NCBI GenBank assembly: GCA_021229015.1
Contig: CM037788.1
Coordinates: 41,086,049-41,150,048, forward strand
Direction: 5' to 3'
Source of the DNA: Solen grandis
Lineage: Eukaryota; Mollusca; Bivalvia; Adapedonta; Solenidae
Length of the DNA stretch: 64,000 nt
The notes beneath the pieces were generated by a model. That model had not been told where the DNA came from and ran no database searches. It saw only the letters and a list, made by a program, of their open reading frames with translations. This document shows, piece after piece, positions 50,019 through 64,000 of the stretch; position 1 is the stretch's first letter, and each line of letters begins with the position of its first letter. Both the position numbers and the translations under genes were made by a program.

Positions 50019-50688
50019 TTAACTCAAATATACTCAAATATTCAGTTCTCGCCGTATCGGTATTTTCTAGCTATTTACACTAATTAATGCAATGTTTCAC
50101 CTTGAATGTGATGTTATTTTACAGGGAAACCATCGACAATTGGCAAAATTGATTGATCCTTTTTTTCAAACTGTTTTTCAAGGAAAGTGTTTGGGAAACA
50201 GGTAAACACATTCATTTAATAAAGAAGTACCGATTTATACCATTTTCTCTAATGCTCCTTTTTATCATTTGTTAAAACACCTGTTAAATATACCAATAAC
50301 ACTCAGCAAGCAAACAATTACTGATTTATGTAAACCATTACATCTGTATTTATTATACTCTTAAAATAGTATATGTTTGATTATGAATACATGCACTTCT
50401 GAAGAATCCTTATGTACAGAAGTCATTTGGAGCCATATTTGTTATTAATCTGATGATACTAGAGAATTTCACACTTCATTATTATAAAATATAATACAGC
50501 ATACCCATTTTCCACCTGTAGAGGGTTTTTTACCCCCAAAATTGTCCATGTACTCTCTATATGAAAGGATACAAAATTAAGAACAAATAGCAATTGTACT
50601 CCCAGTTACAAAACTCGTAGGGCACCCTTTAATAAAATGGACACTGTGAGTGTGATAGTGTTTTTTGTTCTCATTTGGTTCATATTGA

Positions 50689-50800
50689 ATTTTGCACACC
50701 AACCTGTGCTGTTAGGAAGAAAACAAAACCTCATTGCAACTGGTGTTTATAGATTTTGTCTCTATATGTTCACCATACTCATGACATTTTGAGCTCACTG

Positions 50801-50834
<34 letters not shown>

Positions 50835-51181
50835 GTCTTTATTTGGTGTGGATAACATATTTGGTTTGAACCAATCTTCCATATGGTCCACATTAAGAAA
50901 ACAGTAAAATATATATACAACATACAGTTACAATAAAATTATTACAACATGCATAAACAATGATATATATTAAAGTAGCATAGAAAAACAATAGGCCATT
51001 AAAATGACCATTTACTAGAATTTTGCACACCAACCTGTGCTGTTAGGAAGAAAACAAAACCTCATTGCAACTGGTGTTTATAGATTTTGTCTCTATATGT
51101 TCACCATACTCATGACATTTTGAGCTCACTGTGTAAGTAAGTAAGTAAGTAAGTAAAGTCTTTATTTGGTGTGGATAACAT
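50689..51181. repeat. 163-bp direct duplication with (GTAA)n
   Basis: The segment from AATTTTGCACACCAACCTGT through the GTAA run to AAGTCTTTATTTGGTGTGGA occurs at about 50689-50851 and 51019-51181. The two copies differ mainly in the number of GTAA units. Confidence 0.9.
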
Positions 51182-51489
51182 ATAATATAAATCTTAAAGC
51201 CAATGAAAAAAGAATAATTAATTAAAAGCACACAATACATATACAGTTAAGAGTCCTACTGGGAATAATCCAATGAATATAAAACTTTTTGAATAGAGAA
51301 AGCTGTACGAATATTTGCAGGTATAGAATTCCAAAGTTTTGGGCCTGAATAAGAAAGACTTTGACAAAATAGTTCTACATGTGTTTTGGTAGTTGAAAAC
51401 TCAAGATGCCATTTTGGAAATAATATTATTGACTGTTGTTGGATTTTGACAGTTATTTTTTCACATCTGTTTTCAATTACCATTGACAA
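51140..51489 (-). mobile_element. LINE 3' end (non-LTR retrotransposon remnant)
   Basis: The minus-strand frame 51489-51256 ends with SYSGPKLWNSIPANIRTAFS, a form of the Gly-Pro-x-x-Trp-Asn-Ser-x-Pro segment found at the C-terminus of many non-LTR reverse transcriptase proteins, then a stop. Downstream in the same sense is a 3' UTR ending AATAAAGACTTTACTTACTT, a tetranucleotide tail. The reverse transcriptase core is absent: a 5'-truncated copy. A second such tail lies at 50795-50860. Confidence 0.65.
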
Positions 51490-52620
51490 TTTATGACATT
51501 GAAGGAATATATTGATGCATTTGATAGTATATTTAATATAAGTGAGGGATTGTTTTGTTAATTTTCTTGCAATAACTTCTTATACTATTGAGAACTGGAT
51601 ACTCCAGGATACTTATAGCGAACGAGCCCCTATAATTTTGGAGATACAAAGTCTTTTCAATGAGGCACTCTCTGCACAACATGCTATTTTTGATACTGGT
51701 TGTCACACCTCTGATAGCGCCAAACAGAAAGTGAAAGATATCATGAATTACAGGTACACAAATGTGGATAAGGGGGATACATGGCCAATTTTGGGACATG
51801 CTGTATTATAATTATCAAGTATGAATTTTGCTATCAGATGAATAACAGCTGTGGTTCTAAATGACTTCAGTTCTGCACATAGGGTTATTGAGAAATGTAT
51901 TGATAATCAAACATGCACTTAAAGAAAAATGCTGGTTTACATTAGTCAGCCATTGTCTGCTAGCTGGAGTTAAGGTAGATTTAACAGGTTGTTTTAAAAA
52001 AATAATAAAAAGAAGCAAAAGTGAAAATTGTATAAAATCAGTATTTCTTTATTAAATGAATGTTTTTATATTTTTCTTTAATATATTTAATAAAAAAAAA
52101 AACAGGTGGAAAAAAAAATCAATCTATTTTGTAAATTGTTGATGGTTCATTGTAAATTACATCACACTGAGGTGAAATATCACATTAGTGTACATAGCTT
52201 GAGAATACAAATATGTGAGAAATGTATACTTGAGGACATTGATTCAGTTAAAAGTAGGAGTACCTCCTGCTGCTGTAAAATGCAGTGGGATTACTCTGGA
52301 GTTAGTATGCATGCATGCAATATGAGCTGTTAATGTGGCACAGTGGGATGACACATGAAGTAGTTAACCCCTTGTTTTAACAAATGACTACACTGGACAG
52401 TCTAGATGTACTGTACTAGCTGCTGGTATTGTCGGTCTCACATGGTGGCATACTCAAAACTTGTTCCAGTAAAAGACTTGTAGGCTTGTGCATTATTCTC
52501 TCATGGATAGATATACAAATTCATTTACATCCATTTCCAGTTCAAACACAAAATTTCTTCATATTTCAGTGAATTATGTATATATAAATTCACAATTATA
52601 AGGAAAAATAAATGTGTAAT
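51490..52620. other. AT-rich intergenic DNA
   Basis: Short open frames only; none recognised. Confidence 0.4.
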
Positions 52621-52624
52621 TTTT

Positions 52625-53945
52625 TAGCTCATCTATTCAAAGAATATGAGAGCTATTGTAGTCACCCTGGCGTTGGCGTTTGGTTAAAGTTTTGCGTGCA
52701 AGTTACTATCAACCTTATATCTCAATAACCATTTATGGTATTGATTTGAAAGTTTATAAATATGTTCAGAGGCATCAGACAACCAAGGTAGATAACTCTT
52801 GACTGAATTTAATATGAATTATGGCCCCTTTTTAACTTAGAAATTTTGGTTAAAGTTTTGCATGCAAGATAGGTACTTTCATGCTTATATCTCAGTATCC
52901 AAGCATGGGATTGATTTTAAACATCTTTAATACGTTTAGGGGTATCATACTTTCATGGTAGATAACTTTTGATGGAATATATTACAAGTTATGGCCCCTT
53001 TTTTAACTTAGAAATTTTGGTTAAAGTTTTGCATGCAAGGTACTTTCATGCTAATATCTCAGTATCCAGGCAGGATTAATTTGAAACATCTTTAATACGT
53101 TAGGGGTATCATACTTTCATGGTAGATAACTTTTGATGGAATATATACAAGTTATGGCCCCTTTTTTAACTTAGAAATTTTGGTAAACGTTTTGCATGCA
53201 AGGTACTTTCATGCTAATATCTCAGTATCCAGGCATGGGATTGATTTGAAACATCTTTAATACATTTAGGGGTATCATACTTTCACGGTAGATAACTCTT
53301 GATGGATAATGTTACAAAGTATTGCCCTTTTAACTTAGAAATTTTGGTAAACGTTTTGCATGCAAGTTACTTTCATGCATATATCTCAGTATCCAGGCAT
53401 GGGAATGATTTTAAATATCTTTAATATGTTTAGGAGTATTATACTATCTAGGTAGATAACTTTTGATGGAATATATTACAAGTTATGGCCCCTTTTTTAA
53501 CTTAGAAATTTTGGTTAAAGTTTTGCATGCAACATACTTTCATGTTTTCTCACCGGGGAATTTTTAAAATCTTTAATTTAGGGGTATCATACTATAAAGG
53601 AAGATAACACTTGATTGAATAAATTAAAAATTATGACCCCCTTTTAACTTAGAAATTTGGTTAAATTTTTGCATTCAAGCTACTATCCAGCTTATATCTC
53701 AGAAATTGCTTGTGGAATTGTCTAGAAAGTTAAGGAGTGTCTTCAAGGGCATCAGAAAACAGGAGGATAACTTTTGGACTGATGCAAATTATGGCCCTTT
53801 TCTAACTTGGATTTTTGGTTTAAGTTTTGCATGCACAGTGTTATTGTGCTTATGTCTCAGTAACTATACATGGGATTGATTTTAGACATCATAAATATAT
53901 TAAGGGGTATCAAACTATCAAGGTATATCATTTTTGACTATTATT
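52625..53945 (+). repeat. Dispersed element with ~170-bp internal tandem repeats
   Basis: Opens with TTTTTAGCTCATCTATTC and GAGCTATTGTAGTCACCCTG, a beginning common in mollusc interspersed repeats, then six to seven copies of a roughly 170-bp unit (AAGTTTTGCATGCAAG; CTCAGTATCCAGGCATGGGA; GTATCATACTTTCATGGTAG). No coding content. Confidence 0.75.
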
Positions 53946-54239
53946 ATGTACAGGGAATGTGAAGGGCAAGAATTTAAATAGATTTCATTTGATTTACCAA
54001 CAAGCATTTTGAATAGTCGAGTGTGCTGTCCTCTGACAGCTCTTGTTATTTTATGAAAAACAGTGGGGTTTTTTTTCACAATTTTAAAAGTATGAGACCC
54101 ATTCACAAATTTGGGTAAAATATGGTTATTTCCAGTCAGTGGGGTCCTTTATTTTTTTTTATTTGCTGAAGAGACTGCAGATAGAAGTCAAGAGACAGTT
54201 TTAGATACAAGGGAGTCTGGGTGCAATAGCCTTACTCAT

Positions 54240-54495
54240 TTTGCAAATAGACTCCTTGGTTTATTTATGTGCCCAGTGTAAAGCACCGATATACGTGAGA
54301 CAAATTCCTGGTAAGCCAGTACTGAATATAACAACCAAATTTTCTGAGCCAGGCAAGGGTGCATCTGTAACCTGAGTTTCATACGACTTTGGTTTGATGC
54401 AGTCGCCAGAGGAAAGTGCACTGACTGGGATATGAAACCCCAGATTTCCCCATTGCTAAGCGGACATTAACCACTGAACTATTGCGCCAATTATA
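54240..54495 (-). repeat. tRNA-derived SINE
   Basis: On the minus strand from about 54492: GCGCAATAGTTCAGTGGTTA (A box) and GGGGTTTCATATCCC (degenerate B box), then a body with GCACTTTCC and CACTGGGCAC. Confidence 0.5.
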
Positions 54496-55343
54496 ATCTC
54501 TGGTAGAAGACTGTCATCTGCAAACTGCAAAAACTTGAAACAGATATGGATCTCACTCTGATAGGAACTTGTTCATAGAGACTGAGGCTCATTTTGACTC
54601 ATATACCTCTTATTTCATGCTAACAATTTTGGTCAGCTAGATCAAGATTTTTGTATATATATAAATGTGCCTGAATCTGTTATACATTGTAGATCCCAAT
54701 TCTGAGTTTTACACTAATATGATCTCTAGATGATGAAAACCTGCTCCAGTGAATCATATAGTGTAACCAGAGGATGGTGTGAAAATGTTCTCAAATTTAT
54801 AACTTGCAGTATTGAAGCATTTTGTTCTTAACAAACACAGTCAATGGGAATGTTCGAAACAAGTTTGCTTTGTTCAGGGACTTCTTATTCAAAGTGTCTT
54901 GTCTAATACATTTTAACAATTCATACTGACCACAGGGTTTTCCCTTGGATATTTTCAAATAGGGGACAAAAGACCTCTTGATGTATAGATAAAGAGACAA
55001 GATTGAAATATTCAGGGGTTATTTTGAAATTTGAGGGTCAAAAATGGGCAGTTTTGTGCTTCCAAGGAAATCCCTGCCTTCTGAAAAAAAATGTGATGCT
55101 TGGGTGACATTTGTATTTGTGAGCATGTCATTTGCAATTTGGGTGGTTAGAAAATATTGAGTAGACCCTCATTAGACTCCAATATCCAGTGATATTCATG
55201 TGAATTTCAAAGATAGGCAACAAAAAAAGCCACAGTAGATTTTCTACAGCAGTTTCATGAAGAGTGTAATATTCAAATCATTACCATAGACAAAAACAAT
55301 TGAAAATTTATGTAATAAATGAGCTGCATTTTTTCAACTACAG
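54496..55343. other. Non-coding stretch upstream of the first visible RNF32 exon
   Basis: The first RNF32 exon with the start codon should lie upstream of 55344, but no clear candidate is visible here. Confidence 0.4.
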
Positions 55344-57361
<2,018 letters not shown>

Positions 57362-57364
57362 TAA

Positions 57365-57500
57365 CCCTTTCCCTCATATAGACTCATTATGACGCACTTA
57401 ATAGGTACCACATAAAGCCTGATCTGCAGAAAACCACAGTTAAACCTTACCAAATTTAATTATTAAGTCCTCATTTCCAGACCACTGAGGAGCAGCGAAC
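57365..57500 (+). mobile_element. piggyBac-like MITE, copy D, cut by gap
   Basis: TTAA at 57361-57364, then the left half of the element. It stops at GCAGCGAAC, the start of the central palindrome, where the N run begins. Confidence 0.85.
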
Positions 57501-57600
57501 NNNNNNNNNNNNNNNNNNNNNNNNNNNNNNNNNNNNNNNNNNNNNNNNNNNNNNNNNNNNNNNNNNNNNNNNNNNNNNNNNNNNNNNNNNNNNNNNNNNN
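57501..57600. other. Assembly gap (100 N)
   Basis: Exactly 100 N. RNF32 is cut in mid-gene on the left and SEL1L3 starts in mid-gene on the right. Confidence 0.97.
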
Positions 57601-57725
57601 TTTATTTTGTGTGGATTTATGTCTTAGAAAACTCGAGGTATGTTAAATGAACGATAGTCGTGGATAAAGTCCTCCACGGAATCAACAAAAATGAGTGACC
57701 ACGAAAATGTATGATTTTATAATGC
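57601..57725. mobile_element. MITE remnant, ATTTTCGTG family
   Basis: GTCGTGGATAAAGTCCTCCACGGA and CACGAAAATGTATGATTTTA-like segments match the inner and right end of the family seen at 26973-27170; only short cores are identical. The left end is lost in the gap. Confidence 0.5.
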
Positions 57726-58281
57726 ATTAGTGATGGTAGGGTTGTATAACAGTATGGTATATTGATCAAGAAATTACTGATCAATTAAATACAGTAAATT
57801 TGCGATAAATGGAGTACCGAAGGGGGGGATATAAAATCATCGGGTTATCGCGATGTTCGGACAATCGAGAGCACATGTTGTATTCATTTTCTTGGAAAAT
57901 AACCTATGTAAGGACTAGGAATGTATCTTGGAATGTGTGGTATTCGGATGTTCGCAATTTAATAGCACTAAATGTAGTCGACTGATCCGACACCGTTTTC
58001 CATTATATAATTAATCAAACACTTTGCAATATAATTGTATAAAGCAAAAAGGCAAGTAAAAAAGTGTTGCCAAATATTAAGTTACCCACTATTTCTATCT
58101 GATTTGATGAAAAACGTTTTCGTCTTAAATCTAATATTAAAGTTATTAATATTTATAAATACACATGTGTTTTTTGACCGTAATAAAATGATATTTTCTA
58201 TTTTGTGTTCAATACAATTGTTGTTAAAATTTACACCACCTGACATGTGGATGTATCTCTCTCTCCGTCTGTCCGTCACAG

Positions 58282-58417
58282 TCACCCCGGGGAGGCAGTA
58301 TACATGGACGACTCTGAGGGGCTCTTCACTTTTGGCGGGACAGAAATCATGTCCAGCTTTCGGGGGTATATAGGTCAAGCTACGTACTACAGGAACCGGG
58401 TACTGGAGCACACACAG
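58282..58417 (+). CDS. SEL1L3: SEL1L3 exon (LamG-like domain)
   Basis: Acceptor CCGTCACAG, donor CAG|gttcgt. 45 whole codons after one split base. Confidence 0.85.
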
Positions 58418-61400
58418 GTTCGTATATGTGCTGTTGTTTGTGTCACAAATTTGCGGTAGTCGTGGTAACAGATGCTATTAATTATTTGCATCTAGGTAGT
58501 GTATTAGTGTTGATTAAAACTTCGCGTGAGTTGCTGAGATATCTTGACACTAAGATGATCGCCGTTCATGACATTTTCTACTAAGGCATAAAAAAACGTT
58601 GTTTGTATCCACCAGCCCGACCGACCCTATTTGTAACCATACCGATTTTAAACATATTTTATTAAGTTGTTTTTTTATTCAAATTCTTTACATCAAAATG
58701 ATTATGTTATATTAAAACGTATTCCTGACAGATAGTGGATTGTGGCTTACACAAGTTCTTCGTCAGTTTCAACTTGATCCTGTGAGTGGCCGTGTCTATC
58801 ATCTCAATCTGCACGGTGATGAAAAAGCCATTGTTTCATAAACCATTTACTAGTATAATATACAATAAATGAATATCCCTTATGTCATATTTGTACATGA
58901 GGCTGGTATCAGTGGGTACCGCCACATGACTAACAGTTTACCACGAACATAATGATTTCATATTCCGTGATAATATGTCAGGGTTTTTATTCCTCAATTA
59001 TATAGTTCTATTAATTCCCCCTCAGATTCCGTTCCCGAGCCGATTTCATCCAATGTTCGAGTTAAAGTTGACCCGGAGAGAGGAGAAGTGCCGGGCGTAC
59101 ATTGACTGGGTGTCCCATAGGATAGTCGTACACAAGGCCGCACTCCGCCGGGAAATCCGACAGAGTAGGTGTTCCAAAATGTGTTTATTGCAATATTGAA
59201 AATAAGTTCCAAAAATCTTTTCATTGAACAAAAATGCGTGTTTTACTAGATATCATGTTTCTTAAGCATACAAATAGAATGTATTAATACCACTGTTAAG
59301 GCATTATTATTTGAAATACATTACTTGCTTCGTGCTTTTTCTATTTCATAGATTTAAACATATTCTGCAAATTTCAATAAATGAAAAACTTTGCTTTTGA
59401 TAAAAAAGAAACCTAAATGAATTCGGTCTTTCTTGTAACTTGTATACCAGAAAAGATGTGTTTCCGCTTAGCTTTTCAGGCAAGTGGTATTTTACAATTT
59501 CAGACTCCTGTACTCGGCCATTTTTGGAAATTCTCAAAAAAGCAACAAAGCTCAAACGGCCTGCTCAAACCTGCGGCCTTCATGGTCGCGGTAGGAGCCG
59601 CACGTGGTCTAGTGCCGACAATATCGTCCGAAAAATGGTCATGGAGAACGAAGTCATAAATTTCACAACAATCGCAGATCATCTTTACGACAATGCTACC
59701 ATCTTGCTGGTAAGATACATTTGTATAATATGAAACGGTAGCAACGGTTATGGTCATTGATTTACAAACTCCCGGGCCCTCTCCGCAGTGGATTCAAACC
59801 CGGTACTTTGATTTTTAGGATTTTTTCGAAATTGTGGCAGGTCGATTCTAGACTCCCTATGCCTGGGCGTCGCTTCACTAATGAAAAAAACCCAACAAAC
59901 TTATGACCCAAACGATTTAATAGCTTTCTATGACATTCTTGCACAAACAAATACTTTCACAACAATAAACTTTACAATAATATAAAAGTCTATTTTTACA
60001 TGATGTTTGATTATACGCACACTGACAATTATTAATACAAATTATTGGTGATGCCGCTAAACTACGCAATTAAAATATTTATTTATACCGTTTTTCAAAC
60101 ATTTTCAAATCTATTTGTTTGTAGGATGAGTCTATTGAAAATGTTCCACGTGCATTTCCGATACTGAAGCAGTCCGCGTGCTATGGTAACTACGACGCCA
60201 TGTATATGGTGGCAGTGATCTTAAATAACGGAATCTACGTCAAATCAGACGAAATACAGGTATGGGTCAACACATGCGATTTTTTTCTTATGTTTTGATC
60301 TTATAAATCTTAGAATAAAATATAAATTGAAGATTTTATTTTCTTCAAAATTAATAATAAGTACAGAGACTATATTTTTCTTCTGAAACAGAGTGTAGCC
60401 TACCTAATGTTGGCGGCCTTGGATAATCATCGGTTGTCTGCCCTTGCGCTTGGCCACAAACACCGCTACGGTATAGACGGCGTACCCATCGATCTGGAAC
60501 AAAGCTATGGTACTTTTATTAAAAAATCTTTTTTTAACAAAATCTTAAATATAAATACAAATATGCAGATTTTACAAACTCGTGAAGAACCTTTGTGTCT
60601 CACATCCTAAAAGATTAAACCACAATCTACAGTTTTGCCTGTATGAGGCTGATTAATCTGCATTGGAGGAAATTGCCCTGATTGGACTTCATCTCAGTAT
60701 ATCCTGGATTCACAAAATATGTCTTCATGTATTTTCTTACATCACATTTTGCCTTTGATTATTTACCGTTATGTAACGACACCAGAGACAAGCAAGTGGA
60801 GGCAAGTCAAGATTTTAGTCCACAGTCATGGATCAAATAAAACAATATGTTTTCTATTGATGGCCTTGACACGGTGAATTGATTTATCAAAGATCCATTA
60901 TTCTTCCAAAAGCAGTGTCCTTAGGATAGAAAAGCAGATGTGTGTTACAGATGTGTTAAGAGATGAAATCTTCATGTATTCGTTGACGACAAAGATAAAT
61001 CAATTGTTCACAAAAATACCTGATTTGCATTATTATTTGCAAAGCTTAGTCAACGTTTTCCATAGACCTTCCGTACACGAATCGCCAGTACATAAATTGA
61101 TGACGTAGCAGAATGATTAAAAAATGTGAAACAACGACGGTTTTTTAATTCAAATTATTTCCGATTCTGTGTCTTTGGGAATATCGCCAATGCAAAATAT
61201 AAACAATGGTTGTATTTTGACATTCATACAAAATACTAAATGGCCTGATTTGATCAACATTTCATTTCATTAACTGTATTACCGTATTTTGATATCATAT
61301 GTAATGTTATTTTATCATCTCTTTTTCATGAAATTTGTATCATCATGGGCCTTTAAAGCCCGAAATACATGAATAATCAAATTGGGTATTTTTATTTTAA

Positions 61401-63042
61401 GTGTATCACAAGTATGTAGCAGACACGACGAGAGAGGATAAAGAGACACATCGAGACACGGATGTAAGTACGACATACATGGACCAAACTTTTTGAACAC
61501 TTTAAAGGCCAGTTTGAGACTTGTACAAGAAACGCATTGAAAACATCAAATGAAAATATCGATCTTTCGACCTCCCGCTCCCTATTTCAGATATAAAATA
61601 TATCACACACAATAAAAGCAATAGAAATTAGAAATGTTAATGATGCTGATGTTGTTCTTGCCCCTTGAGCTGTTGCTGATTAGTACGGTACTTGTTAATA
61701 AAATATATTTTTCTTGCTCATCTTTTCCAAGTTATTCATTCTCAAACCTTAGAACAATGTTTTATGGACTGTAGAATTTTAAACCGCGATAAATATTTTA
61801 TTTCATCTAAGAAAGAATACCAAAGAATGTTCAAACATCAAAATATTTGTCCCATTTCTTCTTTACATGGATATAACAAGATATTCGATTGCTGGTAGAG
61901 TAGTGTAAACCGAAGTCCGGTTTCCCGTGACATTGGACCATGTGATAATTCCACGACCTTGTGATAGTCAGACCCAAAAAAAAACACCGAAGGTTTTCTC
62001 GCTGTGTGATCTCGACTGCAAGTGGTTTTGTTTAATAAACATCTTTTCAATCATGAAAGTATATAAATGATTTATTTGGCAAGCGAGAACAAAATAGTCC
62101 ACAACATGCATTTCAATGTATGTATGGCACAGCTGGGAGTGTTCGGTCCGCATAAGCTGTTTGATTCGCGACATATATACAAGGTACTTCAGCTGGACTC
62201 CAACTCCGGTCTGTCAGAGTGCATTGTTTACTGTGACATAGGAAACAAAAGTTCCGCTGCTGTCATGGGCCGACTGAGGGGGAATGCAGTTCGAACATAT
62301 TTATTTGCATTAACGTCGTGCGAAATGATAACAATACAAGTATTTTTCATTTGAAGTTGTCATTTTACTTTCTACATATAGAACAAAGATCTATATCGAA
62401 CACTTTAATGGCTTTTAAGGGGATTTTTCCGGAAGTGGAGAATCAATTTATACATGTTATAGTATCATTTTCATATCTAAAGTAAACATCATCCTTGACA
62501 ATGCATTCTTATGTAAGAACGAGTGGACATGCAGTGACAGGAAAACTGACAAGCTGTCACTTCATGGCAAGTGATAATCACACGTTCATATAATGTCTTA
62601 ATCTATTGTAAATATTCTATTTGCAATAAACTATGTCTGTTAATTCCTTAATACAAGATTGTTTAAAACAAAAATTGGTTTTTAAATTTAAGTTTGTTGA
62701 TAGTTCCATTGGTTATTTGCTAGCATGCTTGCTTTAGTTAAATTTAGAAGATATTATCGTATGCATTTTCTCATTTCTAAATACATGGATTCGAAGCAAA
62801 CGATAAACATGACTGAATTAATTCCTTCCCATGAGGGAGTAAACTTGTTTATATGTTCGCACTAAAAAGACCAGTGAGCAAACATGGATAAAAATTAGAA
62901 TTTGAAAGACAAATAAAAAATTCTTTAAAGTTATATACATGTACATAATACAAAAAAAAAATGGATTTCATTTCATTATAAATAGGTCGACATTGCACTG
63001 GAACAATACGAGATCACGCCAATACGATACGAGGTGGCCAAG
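58282..63042 (+). CDS. SEL1L3: Protein sel-1 homolog 3 (SEL1L3), partial, seven exons
   Basis: Exons 58282-58417, 59026-59164, 59504-59709, 60125-60259, 60392-60509, 61402-61463, 62986-63042; GT-AG and phases consistent throughout. The first encodes EAVYMDDSEGLFTFGGTEIM and SSFRGYIGQATYYR, typical of the concanavalin/laminin-G-like domain (Gly-x-Ile-Gly-x-Ala-x-(Tyr/Phe)-Tyr-Arg). The fifth (YLMLAALDNHRLSALALGHK HRYG) is a Sel1-like repeat with the Ala-Leu-Gly-x-(Lys/Arg)-(His/Tyr)-x-x-Gly core. The sixth (YHKYVADTTREDKETH) continues the Sel1 pattern. SEL1L3 is a single-pass membrane protein of unsettled function. Both ends are missing: the N-terminal half beyond the gap and the C-terminal repeats beyond the window. 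Confidence 0.85.
59026..59164 (+). CDS. SEL1L3: SEL1L3 exon
   Basis: Acceptor CCCCCTCAG, donor CAGA|gtaggt. Encodes IPFPSRFHPMFELKLTRREE then KCRAYIDWVSHRIVV. Confidence 0.82.
59504..59709 (+). CDS. SEL1L3: SEL1L3 exon
   Basis: Acceptor CAATTTCAG, donor CTG|gtaaga. 206 nt. Encodes SCTRPFLEILKKATKLKRPA to DHLYDNATILL. Frame fits both neighbours. Confidence 0.8.
60125..60259 (+). CDS. SEL1L3: SEL1L3 exon
   Basis: Acceptor TTTGTAG, donor CAG|gtatgg. 45 codons: DESIENVPRAFPILKQSACY then GNYDAMYMVAVILNNGIYV. Confidence 0.85.
60392..60509 (+). CDS. SEL1L3: SEL1L3 exon (Sel1-like repeat)
   Basis: Acceptor TGAAACAG, donor TATG|gtactt. Encodes SVAYLMLAALDNHRLSALAL then GHKHRYGIDGVPIDLEQSY. Confidence 0.9.
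61402..61463 (+). CDS. SEL1L3: SEL1L3 exon
   Basis: Acceptor TTTTAAG, donor GAT|gtaagt. 62 nt: VYHKYVADTTREDKETHRDT and D. Confidence 0.82.
62986..63042 (+). CDS. SEL1L3: SEL1L3 exon (short, tentative)
   Basis: Acceptor ATAAATAG, donor AAG|gtgcgg. 19 codons: VDIALEQYEITPIRYEVAK. Phase 0 on both sides fits the previous exon; similarity is weak, so the exact end is uncertain. Confidence 0.65.
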
Positions 63043-63316
63043 GTGCGGAATGTTACTACATCGCGACGTTTTAAACATCGCTTTGTACCATTGTGATGTA
63101 TCGTGCTGTCGTGCTCTCTTATCTTACCATGATATGCGACGCAAGATGCAACCTGACAGTTCTTCCTCAGTAAAGTCTTATTATATATCTGGTCACGAGT
63201 AGCAGGAGTATTTATATCATACGAGACACATAATTGTGTTAACTGTCGTTGCATACGGGAGAACATTTGGGGCGAGAACATGGATATTTCCTTGCTTTAA
63301 TTTTATTTTATTGTTG

Positions 63317-64000
63317 TCTGGATGAAAAGACAGTTCAGTCAGTAGATTGACTACATGACTAGGCAGTTCAGTAAGTATATTGACTGGATGACTAGACAGT
63401 TCAGTAAGTATGTTGGCTGGATGACTAGACAGTTCAGTCAGTATGTTGGCTGGATGACTAGACAGTTCAGTCAGTATGTTGGCTGGATGACTAGACAGTT
63501 CAGTAAGTATGTTTGGCTGGATGACTAGACAGTTCAGTCAGTATGTTCGCTGGATGACTAGACAGTTCAGTCAGTATGTTGGCTGGATAAATCGATAGTT
63601 CAGTAAGTGTGCTGACTGGATGACTAGACAGTTCAGTCAGTATGCTGACTGGATGACAAGACAGTTCAGTAAGTATGCTGACTGGATGACAAGACAGTTC
63701 AGTAAGTATGTCGGCTGGATGACTAGACAGTTCAGTCAGTATGTTGACTGGATGACTAGAAATTTCAGTCAGTATGTTGACTGGATGACTAGACAGTTCA
63801 GTCAGTAGGTTGGCTGGATGACTAGACAGTTCAGTCAGTATGTTGACAGGATGAATAGACAGTTCAGTCAGTAGGTTGGCTGGATGACTAGACAGTTCAG
63901 TCAGTAGGTTGACTGGATGACTAGACAGTTCAGTCAGTAGGTTGACTGGATGACTAGACAGTTCAGTCAGTAGGTTGGCTGGATGACTAGACAGTTCAGT
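63317..64000 (+). repeat. 33-bp tandem repeat
   Basis: About 20 copies of a 33-bp unit (GACAGTTCAGTCAGTATGTT then GGCTGGATGACTA), continuing off the window. The period is a multiple of three, so an 11-residue repeat frame appears (about 63620-63808). It follows the last visible SEL1L3 exon by about 270 bp, so is most likely intronic. Confidence 0.92.

Overview
This is a window from an animal genome, most probably a bivalve mollusc. The genes are split into short GT-AG exons by long AT-rich introns. The protein set is metazoan: dual oxidase (DUOX), its maturation factor DUOXA, translin, RNF32 and SEL1L3. The spaces between exons are filled with satellites, MITEs, tRNA-headed SINEs and dispersed blocks of a kind common in clam genomes. 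The bivalve call is an inference from gene set and repeat style; I would not go lower in taxonomy. No prokaryotic or viral gene content was seen.

Layout. 1-3135: 18-bp satellite interrupted by a 111-base run of C. 3136-6400: dispersed repeats, one SINE, one MITE. 6409-6596: a single exon of the DUOX peroxidase domain. 7401-7500: assembly gap. 7501-11836: repeats and AT-rich DNA. 11837-20537 (+): six exons of DUOXA through its stop codon; the N-terminal exon or exons are not visible. 20538-35500: no convincing gene. This stretch holds an 80-bp tandem array inside a segmental tandem duplication (23.5-25.4 kb), several dispersed repeat blocks, and a 1.27-kb fold-back element with 9-bp target duplications. 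35528-48029 (-): a complete translin gene (TSN), six coding exons, 224 codons before the stop. Its introns carry a solo LTR, a 40-bp minisatellite, a 22-bp minisatellite copied from its own exon 3/intron 3 junction, two piggyBac-like MITEs, SINEs and a second fold-back element with 8-bp target duplications. 48030-55343: MITE, a LINE 3' end, duplications and a repeat block. 55344-57297 (+): four exons of RNF32. 57501-57600: assembly gap. 58282-63042 (+): seven exons from the middle of SEL1L3. 63317-64000: 33-bp tandem repeat running off the window.

DUOX and DUOXA are functional partners: DUOXA brings DUOX out of the endoplasmic reticulum to make hydrogen peroxide. Their presence on one scaffold is biologically sensible. 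However, the single DUOX exon and the truncated RNF32/SEL1L3 pair both face runs of exactly 100 N that abut mobile elements, so scaffold order across the gaps should not be trusted.

The most notable observation is in TSN. Immediately downstream of the exon 3 splice donor, about 60 tandem copies of a 22-bp unit repeat the last 14 coding bases of exon 3 plus the first 8 bases of the intron. Each full copy is a consensus-like 5' splice site in the sense orientation.
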